A stretch of 37,757 nt of DNA from an uncultured Eubacteriales bacterium (GTDB lineage: Bacteria; Bacillota; Clostridia; Oscillospirales; Oscillospiraceae), in assembly GCA_900553805.1 (NCBI GenBank), contig USEU01000011.1, positions 1-37,757 on the forward strand, given 5' to 3'. This document shows, in pieces, positions 21,300 to 33,200 of the stretch (within the stretch, counting starts at the first letter, position 1; the number at the start of each line of letters is the position of its first letter). Made by a program: the position numbers and the translations under genes. Under the pieces are notes generated by a model. It did not search any database. It saw only the letters and a program-made list of their open reading frames with translations, and was not told the origin of the DNA.

Positions 21300-24200
21300 T
21301 TAGCCCTGATAGTCGCTGTCGTAGGCGTCGCCATAGACGGCGTGGATGATATTCCACACGTATTCATAGGCGGGCGTTCCGGCGGGGAACACTGTGCGGT
21401 TCTGGGTGGCGATATAGCCAATGCTGCGCTGGACGCTGCCGCCGTACAGGGTGACGGTCGCGCCGCCGGCATCCCGCAGGGTGATGTAGGGGCGCATGAT
21501 CAGGTCACGGCTGCACTGGTCCAGGCCGAAGCCCACCAGAACATTGGTATACTGCATGGCAGCGCCGCTCTGGGCGAACACCGGGTCCGACACGCCCCGC
21601 CGGTAGGCGAAGTTGGAGCGGGCGCAGGACTTGCCCAGGGTCAGGGTCTCCCCCGCAGGCAGGCCGTCCGCCCAGCAGACCACCGTGCCGTACTCCACCA
21701 GGGTGTAGCCCGCCAGGCCGGAGCCGGTGAGGGCCGCCTTGTTGCTCTTGCTGATGCCGGTGATCATGCGGATGCCCTGCTTGCCGGTGACCCGGATGGA
21801 GCAGCCGTTGTAGATCAGCAGATCATTCAGCTCCGGGATGTGCTCCACCGTCGCGCCGGTATCCTCGCGCAGGATGCGGTAGACCCGCATGGAGGTGGGA
21901 TAGTTCGTATGGGACGCGGTGGCGTCGCCGGAAACATAGGTGTAGATGGTCAGCAGGCCGCAGGAGGCGGGCAGGGTGACATAACGCTTTTCGCCCTCCT
22001 CCTGGATGGGATAGCGGTCGCCGTCGATGGACACATCGGTCTGGCCGTCGAAGTCGGATTCGCCCGTCAGATCCAGGTAGCCGGAATTGGCGGTGACGGT
22101 GGCGGTGACGCCCTCCGGCTGGGGATTGGTCAGGTGGTAGTTGCCCGCGTCCGCGCCCTCCAGGACAAAGTCCTCGAAGGTCACGTTCTGCTTTCCGGGC
22201 GTGACGCCCGCCAGGGTGGGCTTGCCGCCGGTGAGCTTCACATCGTCGCCGGGGACCAGACCGTCCAGGGCGGCGGAGGCGAGCTCCGCGTCAGTGGTGC
22301 CGTCGAAGGTCTTTTCCTTTACGGTGGCGGTGACGGTGATCTCCCTTGCGGTGATGTCCGCCAGGGTATCGGCGGGCTGGCCGGTGAGGCGGTAGTTGCC
22401 TGCCGCGCTGCCATCCAGGGTGAAGCCGGTGAAGGTGACCGTCTTGGCGGTGCCCACGTTCTTGTCGCCGTAGGCGGCGGTGCCCTGCACGATCTTCACA
22501 TCGTCGTTCGGCACCTTGTTGCTGATGATACCGGCGTAGGCGATGCAGGCCGAGGTGTTGCCGTCGTAGACCTTGGAAGTGTCCACAGCCGCGTTTGTGA
22601 TGGTCACTTCCCGCTGGGCGATGGTGAACTTCGCGGTCGCGGCGCCGGTAAAGTTGCCGGTGCCGGTAACGGTCAGGGTATAGGCCCCGGCGTTCGTTCC
22701 CCGGTCATTAGAGGCATCATAGGTCACGGTCAGGTCATCGACGGTGACGGAATCGATTGTCTGAACCTGCTCCTGGCCGTTGTAGGTCAGGGCTTCGCCC
22801 AGGGTAATGATGGCGTTCGAAATATCCTTCGGGGCAATCGTCCAGTCCTTCGTCGCGGTGCCGGTGAAGTTGCCGGTGCCGGTGATGGTCAGGGTGTAGT
22901 CCTTGACGTCCGTTCCCGTGTTGCCGGTGACGTCATAGGTCACGGGCAGGCCATCGACGGTGACGGAAGTGACCGTCTGGGTCTGCTCCTGACCATTGTA
23001 GGTCAGAGTGTCGCCCAGGGTAATGACGGCGTTCGAAATGTCCTTCGGGGCAATCGTCCAGTCCTTTGTCGCGGTGCCGGTAAAGTTGCCAGTGCCGGTA
23101 ACGGTCAGGGTATAAGTCCCGGCGTTCGTCTGCACGTTGTCAGACACCGTATAGGTCACGTCCAGGCCATCAACGGTGACGGAAGTGACCGTCTGGGTCT
23201 GCTCCCTGCCCTTGTAGGTCAGCGCTTCGCCCAGGTTGATGGTCGCGCCGCTGATGTTCTTCGGGGCGATTTTCCACCACGTCGACTCGAAGCCGTCGAA
23301 ATTACCGTTTGCAGCGGCACTGATGCTCAGGATATAGTCTCCGGCAGCCGTCTGCTGATTACCGGAAATGGTGAACTGTTCAGTCACATTATGCTCGCCT
23401 AGCCAGATTTCTACATTCTGGGTCTGCTTTGTACCGTTGTAGGTCAGCTCATTCGTCAGTCTGATCTCAACGCTGCTGGCCTGGGCCTTGGCGATGGTCA
23501 CATCCAGCTTTGCAGGGGTGGAATCGCTGTGGTTGCCGTCGCCCACGACCTTGTACCAGACTTGGTAGGTGCCAGCATCGGTGCCAGTGGGAATGTCGGC
23601 GGAGTAGGTTCCATCCTGGCTGTTGCTGTACATCAGCGTTCCGTCGCCGGTTTCGCCCGCCGAGACCAGCGCCTGTGCAGCACCGTTGTAAACCAGGTTC
23701 GTAGCGGCCTTGGGGGCGGTGAATGTGGGGGCAGCCTCGGTAACGGTCAGGGTGACTTCATTGCTGCTGACCTTGAACTCCGGGAAGCCCTGCTTGGTGG
23801 CGGTCAGGTCGCAGCGGAGGGTGTACTGGCCCACGATGAAGCCGGTGTTATCGAACTGCTGCGCGCCATAGGCCGTGGCGGAGGTCAGGGGCTTGGACTT
23901 GGTGATCGCCACCCACTGCCCGGCTGCATCCTTGTAGTACCAGACCGCGCTGACTGTCCAATCGCTTTCAAAGCTTGCGGTGAGGTTCGTCAGCTCCGTG
24001 GGCAGCTGGTCAGCGCCATAGGAAACGGATGCATTCGCAGGCTGAACGGCGACATAGGGAACGGCAGTGGCGGTGACAGAGTTAAAATCCCCTGTACTGT
24101 TCGCCAAATCGACCCATCTGCCGTCCCAATCCTTGAACGCAAAGTGGTTCTGCTCACTCAGCACTTTGAGATACTTCGATTTCGCCTGTTCATAAATTTC

Positions 24201-27200
24201 CGAATAGGTGCCGCCGTAGAATGCGGTGCCGCTGGCCGCCTGGTCAGAACCAGCATCTGCCTTAAGGAAAATGGATACATTTACATCACCATCTCCCACA
24301 AACTTAACAGAAGCCCCCGCCCCAATCCTCCATTTGGAATCAAAGCCATTATATGCCAATTCCTTGCCGTTCAGATTCAGGGTGAAGCTGCCGGTGGTCT
24401 GGGTGTACTCTCCCTTGAACTTGGGGTTCTCCAGGAGGGTAAGTGTACAGCTGTCGCTCGTCACGGCGGCGGCCAGCGCCGCATTGAACGCGGTGTAGTA
24501 GGTGGTCACGCCGCTGGTAGTGGTCACGCTTGCCTGGGCCTTGCTGCCGCACTTGGTGCATTCACCGATGCCGTTATACTCGTGGTCGCACTCGTAATTG
24601 CAGTAGATGCAGTTCTCCGTGCCGTCAAAGTCGTGGGGCTTGCACTCGACCACGGACACGCCGTAAAACACGGTATCGGTGTTGTCGGCAACCCGTAGGT
24701 TCTCATAGCTGCCATAGCTGAGTCGCTTCGAGTGGTTGGGGAAGGGCTGGGCATAGGTATAATAGATATCGTTGTCGGTATCCCTCGCCAGCAGATCCTT
24801 CACCGGGACTCCGGCATGGTAAGGGCTACGAATCGATTCGTAACTTCCGCCCGACAGGGTGACCTTGTCGGCGTCTACCACGCTCAGGGAGTTAATTACG
24901 GTAGCAGGGAGTGCTGTGACACTCACAATGCCGCCGACGTTCTGCGTCACGCTGCCCTGGGGCATGCTGCCGCCGGTGACGGTCACCCGGCCGCCGTTTA
25001 TAGCGGTGATATCGCAATTCCAGGTTCCGCTTGCGACCACCACGCCGCCGTTCTGAGCAGCCTCCACCTTCAAGCCGGTCGCGGTGCCTTCCTTCGTATT
25101 ATCTCTCAGGTCCAAGAATGCCTGGTTGGAACCAGCAATGATTTTTCCACCGCCGGTCAGGTCCTTCCCATTCAGGTCAATGTCCAGGACAAGGCCGTTG
25201 GGCACTGTCCAATCGCCGTCAGCCGACGCATCAGAAAGCAGCGTCAAGAGGCGACCTTCACCCGTAGTCACAGGTGTCTTGATGGCGGCTTCCATAGCGG
25301 AAGCGAAATCCCCATAATAGCTATGCTGGTAAACGCCGACTTCAACCGTCGTCACACGGGCAGCCATCTGATACTGGCACGTTTCGCACTTGCCGTCTGC
25401 GCCGATGGTTTCGTGCTTGCACTTGTCATTGCAGTAGATGCAGAAGCCGGTGTCGCTGTCATACTCGTGAGAGGTACACTCGACCACGTAGGCGTTCACC
25501 GTTGCGCTGTCAGTCGGAGTGTTCAGGCTGGCATAGTGCCGCTTGCCGGCTCCGTCCTCGTCCCTGGAGAACGCATGATCCTCTTTCAGGAGGGCAGTTG
25601 GAGCGACACCATTGACAGAGCCTATTTCCCCGAAGAAGCCGCCCGTCAGCCGGACATTGTCGGAATCATAAACGGTCATTTCATCTACCCGACCGCCTCT
25701 GATTGCGGCCGAGCCTGCAAGATTCGTAATCCGAAGGGATGTTACCCGGCCGCCCTCCATTTGTAGGGTTCCATTCACCGTTATGACATCCCAATTGCCG
25801 CCTTCAACAACGATGGCACTCCCCTCTTCACCGTCGATCCGTCCGCCGGTGGCGGTGCTGCCCTCGGCGCTGTCTTGCAGGGTGAGGGGCACGGCGGATC
25901 GTGCGCTGAGGGATACGCCATCGGCACAGGTGAGGTTCTTGCCGTTCAGGTTCAGGGTTACACTCTGGCCGAAGGACGCGGCGCTATTCAGATTGCAGTC
26001 GGACAGCAGCTTGAGGGTGAAACTTTCATCCGCGCTGCTATTGACAAACCCGATTGCCTCTTCCAGGGTCTGGAAGCGGTAAACGCTCTGGTCATCGGTG
26101 GTCACCTCGGCAGCCATTTGCAGCTCGCATTCCGTGCACTTGCCATTTTCATCCAGGGTGAGGTGCTGGCACACGTGCTTGCAGTAGCGGCAAGTATCGG
26201 TTGATATAGTTGGGCGACCGTTTTTGTCATCGGCCTTGTAGAAATGATTGCGCTGACCTACGGCACATTCAACGACATAATACTTGACGGTTTGGCTCTG
26301 ACTGGTGATGGTGGGCAGCTTGTCGTAGCCTACTCTCACGTTGCCTTTCGCATTTTCGGCGACAGCGTGATCCGCTTGCAGGAGCTTGCTGAAGGGCGTT
26401 TCAGTGCCGCCGTCAAGCAGGCGGACATTTCCGAAGTAGCCGCCCTCCAGGGTGATACCGTCGGCTGCCTCTATGGCCAGGTTATTCACCGTGCCGCCGC
26501 TAATTCTGGCACGAACGCCCTCGGCGTCCTCATCATTGCGAATCAGAAGCTCTTCAAACGTGCCGCCGGTCACCCAAAGGTGGAACCCGGTAAAGGTCTC
26601 AATACTCCAATGACCGCTTTCAATCTTGTAGCCGCTGCCGCTGCTGGTGACGCTATCTCCTCCAAGCCAGAGTTTCTCGGCTTTGGCGGTGCTGTTCTCC
26701 GCCGTGTCCACCAGGGTGACAGTCACATCGGATTCGCTAATAGAGAATCCGCCTAAATTGAGGTTATGGCCATTGAGGTCAACGGTTGTGGAACGAGAGA
26801 AGCCGAAGCGGTTGCGCGGTTCATCAACATCCTTCAAAAGCTTCACGGTTATACTGCTGCCGTCTTCGGCACTACCCATCGCCAGATGTATCTCGGCTAT
26901 ATCCTTGCACAGCGTGGACTCGCCGTTCACGATCACCTTGGCCAGCGCGGTTCTGAGGCCGCAGATGGAGCATGCGCCGTCATCATCCAGGGTGCTGCTG
27001 CCGTTTTCATCGGTGTGGAGGCATTCGTAATTGCAGTAGGCGCAGACGCCGGTCTCGTCGGAGAAGCCGTGGAGATATTCACCGATGCCGCATTGCACTA
27101 CGGTGACATTCCTCAGGTCACCACCTGTGCCCAGGGTGGGCAGGTTTTTGTGTTCGAGGCGCTGCCATTCACCCTGAGAATCCTTCTGGGCAAAGGCGCA

Positions 27201-30200
27201 TTTCTCAGCCAGCAGGTCGGCGGTTGCGACTGACTCCGTGTAAGTCTCGGGGTAAGTAATTGCGACGAATGTGCCGCCAGAGAGCTTTATGTTGGCGTTG
27301 TACACGCGCAGCCTGCCAACCGTGCCGCCGCTGATGGTGGAATTCTCGGCACCTGTGCCGAGGAACTCGAGGAAGGTCACGCTGCCGCCGGTCATGGTAA
27401 TGTCGGTATCGTTGTTGACCACAAGATTGGACCAATTGCCGCTTTTTACAACGACTTTGCTGATTTGTCCTTTAAGGCCGCCCGCGCCGATCACCAGGCC
27501 GCAAGTGCCCCACTTTGCCTCGTCTCCCGAGCTGCTGTCGGTCAGGGTCAACGTCACGCCAACGCTGGTGCTGTAACCGCCCTTTCCCGTGATGTTATGC
27601 CCATTCAGGTCCAGGGTCACATTCTTGTCGAAGCGCTGGTCGTCATTACATACCACATCCTTCAGCAGCTTCAGGGTCGCTTCCCCGGCCTCCGCATTCT
27701 CCGCGCTGCCCGCGTCGGCGTGGGCGTCGCAGTAGTGCCAGAAGTAACGGGTCTCGCTGCCCTGGGTGACGGAGGCCTCCATGGTCAGGCCGCATTCCTT
27801 ACACACGAAGTTGGACGTATCCACGTCGGTGTGCAGACATTTGTGGTTGCAGTACCGGCAGGTGTCGGTATCGGTGCCATTACCCTCGGCGTCCTTGTAG
27901 TCATGGAGGTAACCCTCAACACCGCACTCAATTACATCGACGGGTCCCATCCTGCTGGAATTAGCACTCTGCATCTGGGCATACCTTTGTCTATTGTCCC
28001 CTGGGCCTGTGACCTTGAACGCATAGTTTCTGTCTGTGCCCAGCAGGGTGGTGAAATCATCTTTTCCCTCGGGAAGTTGAATCGTATAGAAGGAACCACC
28101 GGTGAGGGTGACCTTGGCGTAACTACCTACATTCAGGCAGCCTGTCACCTGGCCCTTCTTAATCTGCGCAGTGGCCTGCATGGCGGAACTGGGGGCATTG
28201 ACATCCATGGTGCCTACCTTACCGCCATTCATGGTCAGTTCACCCTGGACGGTAAACTGTTTCCAGTAGCCGCTTTCCACTATGGCCGAGCTTTTCCCTG
28301 CGCCCCTGCTTGCGCCAACGACTATCGGCACCTTGCACTCGGCGATGCTATTGGGGAAGCTGTCAATAAATGTAACTGTCGGCCCCACCTGCTCCGAAAG
28401 CTTGATCTGCGCATTTTCCCCGGCTTTCAGGTTCTTACCATTCAAATCCAGCGTGATCGGTGCCTTTCTGCTGATAGTGCATTCCCCGGTAAGTTCCGTA
28501 GTCCGCAGGAGGGTGACGGTTACATTCGAGGCACCGACAGTGTTGTTGGCTTTATCAAGCGCATCCTTCACACTGGTATAGTAGAATGGTGCCTCATAGC
28601 CCTGCGTCAACTTGGCCACAAAGGGCATTTCACAGGTCGGGCACTTTGGGTCAGCGGGGTCGATAGTTGTACCCGTGGGAATCCTGTGGCTGCATTCGCC
28701 GTTGCAGTAGATGCAGTGGCCGGTGCTCTCCTCATATTCATAAAGGCGATAGACGTGATTCTCGCACTTCACGACTTGCACATCTGCCAGAGGGTCGGTC
28801 TTCAGGGACTCAGGCAGTTCGGAGAGTTCCAGTCTTGTGCCGTCGTTGTCAGCGTAGGCATGCCGTTCCCACAGCAGGTAAGCCGGTGAAACATTTTTCT
28901 CACTGTAAATCCTGCCGTAGCTGCCGCCGGAGAGAAGGAGTTTCCTCTCGTTGGCAGTGGCGTTGGTGTTGGCGCACAGTTCCTCAATGCAACCGCCGCT
29001 GATAGTTCCCCGTTTGCCAGAGAACAGGAGCTCACTCACCTCGCCGCCAGTCATCTCGAAGGTGCTGCTCCCATCCACCACGATAGAGTACCAACTGCCG
29101 CTTGCTACCACGATAGAACCGGCATGATCCTTATCCGTCGCGAAGGTCACGTTGCCAGCGCCTCCGCCGACTTTGTCCGCCAAGGTGAGGGTGGCATTGG
29201 TTTTGACATAGCAGGTATCGTCCGCGCCAAAGCTCTTGCCGTTCAGGTCAAGGGTCATGGTATTGAACGTTTCGTCCCCATTGAGGGATTCAACATCCGT
29301 CAGCAGGGTCAGTGTCGCGCCGGAGTGTCCGTTAGCGGCCTCCAGGGCTAGTCCGAAGTCCTCATAGCGGGTGGTATCCTCGCCCACCGTTACCTGAGCC
29401 ACGAACTGCTTGCGGCAGACGGTGCACTGACCGTTTTCGTCCAGATGCTCATGGTCGCAGTGCAGGCCGCAGGGGCAGTCGCCGTTATCGTCAATGACAT
29501 GCTCGGTGTGCTCAACCACATAGACATCGGTGTACATGCCGGTGTTGTTCGCACTATAAACGTTCAGCAGCTCATAACCATCCGCGTCCAGGGCCAGGGT
29601 ATAACCCTCGGCCAGGAGGTCGGCAAGGACGCCGGTATCCGTGTAGAGTGCATAGCCGCTGCCTGCGGGATTCTGGAACACGCCGCCGGAAATCTGCATG
29701 GTGCCGGTTGCGGTACTCTTCTTGAGCACCTGGGGGGAATAGGTGCCGTTTTCGATGGTCAGTTTGCCGGTGCCCTCGAAGCTGACCGCCGGGCCGCCGT
29801 ATTTGCCGGAATTGGTGACGCTGCCGTTGCCCGTCAGGGTGATGGCAGCAGAGCCGGTGACTTTCAGCAGACTGCCCCTGGTCTCGCCGCTCAGGGTATG
29901 GCTGTTCCAGTCGATGGTGAAGGTGCCATGTTCGAGGTAGATTTGCGCGTCCTTCGCCAGGGTGACATCCTGCATCAGGGTCAGGGTGGAGCCGGAAGTT
30001 TTCTGGGCTTCCGTTACGGCTGCGTCAAAGGTATCGAAATAGGCAACGCTCTCCCCTGCCATCACGGCAGCCACAGGGGCATAGCCGCAGCCGCATTTGC
30101 CGGTTTCAGCGTTCACATCGTGCCGGGTATGGGAGACGACGTAGACGGTTTTGCCTCCCGCAGTGGCGATATACGCTCCCGCGTTCTCTTCCGCCTGAGC

Positions 30201-33200
30201 GATGGCATAGACGTCTACCAGCTCTGTGCCATTCGGGTCGTAGGCCAGGGTCTTTCCCGCAGGCAGAAGGTCGCGCAGAGTGGCGGTTGAGCCTAAGTTT
30301 CCGTTGGAGCAAGCCAGCGCACTCATTTGCCCATCGGGTTGGAACACGCCGCCGGAAATCGTGAGGGTCGCGCCGCCTTCTCTTTCTACACTGACATAGG
30401 GGGAATAGGTGCCGCTCTCGATGGTCGCTTTTGCAAGGTTACCGACGGATACCGCAGGACCTTTGCTGGTATTCTTAATGCTGCCGGTATTGTTCCCAGA
30501 GCTGTCCATCAAGATGACAGTTCGCCTGTTTCCTACATACAGCACATCGCTGTCAGACCCCGTCAAGGTGTGGCCGTTCAAATCAAGGGTCAGATTATCG
30601 CTTTGCTGATCGGTGGCACCGCCAATGAATGTTGCTCCAATATCAACATCGCGCAGGAGCTGCAAAGTAGCGCTGGAATAGCTGGAAGTATCGCTGTAAG
30701 CTTCCAGGAAGTCGGTATAGAATGTATCCTGGCCATAGGCGGTCAGCTTTACCACGTATGCCACGCCGCAGGCGCACACGCCGGTTGTGCCAAAATCATG
30801 CGTATGAGGGAGCACGTAGAGGGTCGCATTCGCGAGAGAAAGGGGGTTGCCATTGTATGTGCTCTCGACAACGTTCTTGCCCTCTGCGTCGTAGAAGTAC
30901 GCATAGCCGGGAGCCAGCAGCGCGGGCAGGCCGCCGGTAGCCTTGGGAGATGCATCGATTCCATAGAATGTACCGCCGGAGAGCCGGACGGTTCCGCCCT
31001 TGACCACCAGGCCATAGCGGCCACTCCCGGCAACGCCGAATTCACCTCCCCGGACGTTCAGGGTGCCGCCCGAAACCAAGATGCCGTTGCCCTCGATTGA
31101 ACCCGTTGCGCATTTCACCGCGCCGCTGCCGGTGATGGTCAGATTCGCGCCGCCGCAAACCTCCAGCGAATAGTTGCCATTACCCACGCTTTCCTTGGTA
31201 ATACTGCCGTTGGACAAATCCAGGGTGACGATCTTGCTGACTTCCAGCTGCTTGTTTGCGGTGGGTGTTCCCAGAATCGCCAGGGTCACGGAAGGCTCGG
31301 TAATCCCATCCAGTGCGTTAAAGGCATCTATTACGCTGTCATAGTAAGTGACAGCCTCGCCAGCGGTGATGCGGGCGAAAAGTTGCTCCTTGCAGATTGT
31401 GCAGTATGTATGGGATCCATCTCCAGTCACCGTGGAATGCTCACAGTCATAGCCGCAGTAGGAACATACGCCACGATAGAAGTTATGGGTGCCGCAAGGA
31501 GCGACTCTGACATTGGAAATGGTGGAACTCTTATTGACGTTTCCTCTTTCTAGACGATTCTCACCCTGCCAGAAGGCACAGCCGGTGGCCAGCCAATCGG
31601 TGAGAAGAACGTCATTAGTACTAAATACTTTCAACTGACCAAACGTGCCGCCGCTCAATGTCACATTGGCATCGGTGGCGCTGACGGATGCATCCAGAGA
31701 GTCAATCTCACCGCCGGAAATGTTGACAGTAGCCGCCCCTGCAACCTTCAGGACGCTGACATTGCCATCGGTCATGGTGAAGGTGGAGCCATCGTTCAGG
31801 GTCACGGCATCGTCGTTGGTGATATAGCCTTCGATTTTGCCGCCGTTCATGGTGAAGGTAGCGCCATTGTTCAAGGTCAGAGACGTGCCGGAGCAAGTGA
31901 TATTGCCGCTGTTCACGGTGAGGCTGCCAGACACGTCAAAGGTACCGTCAGACACATACCCTAAACCGTGCAGGTTCATGGTCAGGGAGCGCCCGGCTTC
32001 CACCGTGATGCCATGGCAAGCAAAGCCGTTGCCGCACACGCCCTCGATCACCAGGGGCGCATTGACGGAGAATGCAGAGGCAAAGGGATCGCTGAAGGTT
32101 TTGAAGAGCCGCAGGGTGACAGGCTCGTCGGTGGGCAATTTTTGATATTCTTTGAGGGCTTCCTCCAGGGTATCAAAGCCCTTCGCAGAAGGCCCCCCCT
32201 GCTGGAGCGAGGCTCCGTAGATCAACGCGCCGCACTTGGTGCATTTGCCGGTGATGGCATCCCCGTAGTCCACACTGTCATCCTTATGGTAACAGATGGT
32301 GCCGCAGATGGTGCACTTATTGTTCTCCATGTTATGAACATGGTCACGGACGGTGACGTTGTTCCACTCCATAAACTTAGTGAGGGTAAGTGCCAGTTCC
32401 GTGCCGTCCTCGCGGGCGAACGCCTTGTTCTTGGCCAGGATGTCCTTCAGGGTACGGCCATCTTCCAGACGAAGCTCCCTGAACGTGCCGCCGGAGATTT
32501 TAACGTCGGCGTTATTGTTGATGTATGTTTGCTCGAAGACGCCGCCGGAAATCCGAACGGTGCCGCCATAAAGGTTAACTCCAGTAGTATCGTTGAAATT
32601 GCCGCCGGAAATTGTGACTTCACCGCCGTAGACGGAAAGGTGCCTAATCGCAAACGTTTCTCTGAGCTTGAAGGTCAGCTTGCCGCTATATACCTCGAAA
32701 TCGCAGTACCACCCGCTGGCCTGTTCCGCAGAGGAAATAACGGTCACATCAGCTCCATCTATTCGGGCTACGTCAAGACTACCCCAGCCCAGCGCATAGC
32801 CGTTCATATCCACGGTAAAGGTACCGCGCGAAATGAAGTACCTGCCGTTGAGCCGCACAGTTTTCAGCAGCTTGAGGGTGACTTCCCCGCTGCTACTCTG
32901 AGCCTTGTCGAGGGCGGCGACGGCATTCATGAAGAATTCGGTCTGGCCATTGACCGTCAGGGCGGCGGCGGCCGTCTTTTCACAGACGGTGCAGACGCCG
33001 TTCTCGTCCCACTCCGTGTGGGGGCAGACGAAGCCGCAGGCGCATTCGCCGATGTCGTTGTAATCGTGGGAAGTGTGCTCAACCACGATCAGGTCATCGG
33101 TATAATCTTTTGTTGAATAGCCGTTCACCAGGCTGCCAGCGGCGGTAGCAGAATCGTACTCGGCGAAGGCCGTGCCACTGGCGAGGTACGCATATATACC

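Noticed and set aside
21288..23402. 704-codon open frame on the plus strand opposite the giant gene
   Set aside because: It reflects the repeats of the giant protein read backwards (Gly/Val/Gln-rich), has no signal peptide, motif or ribosome site.
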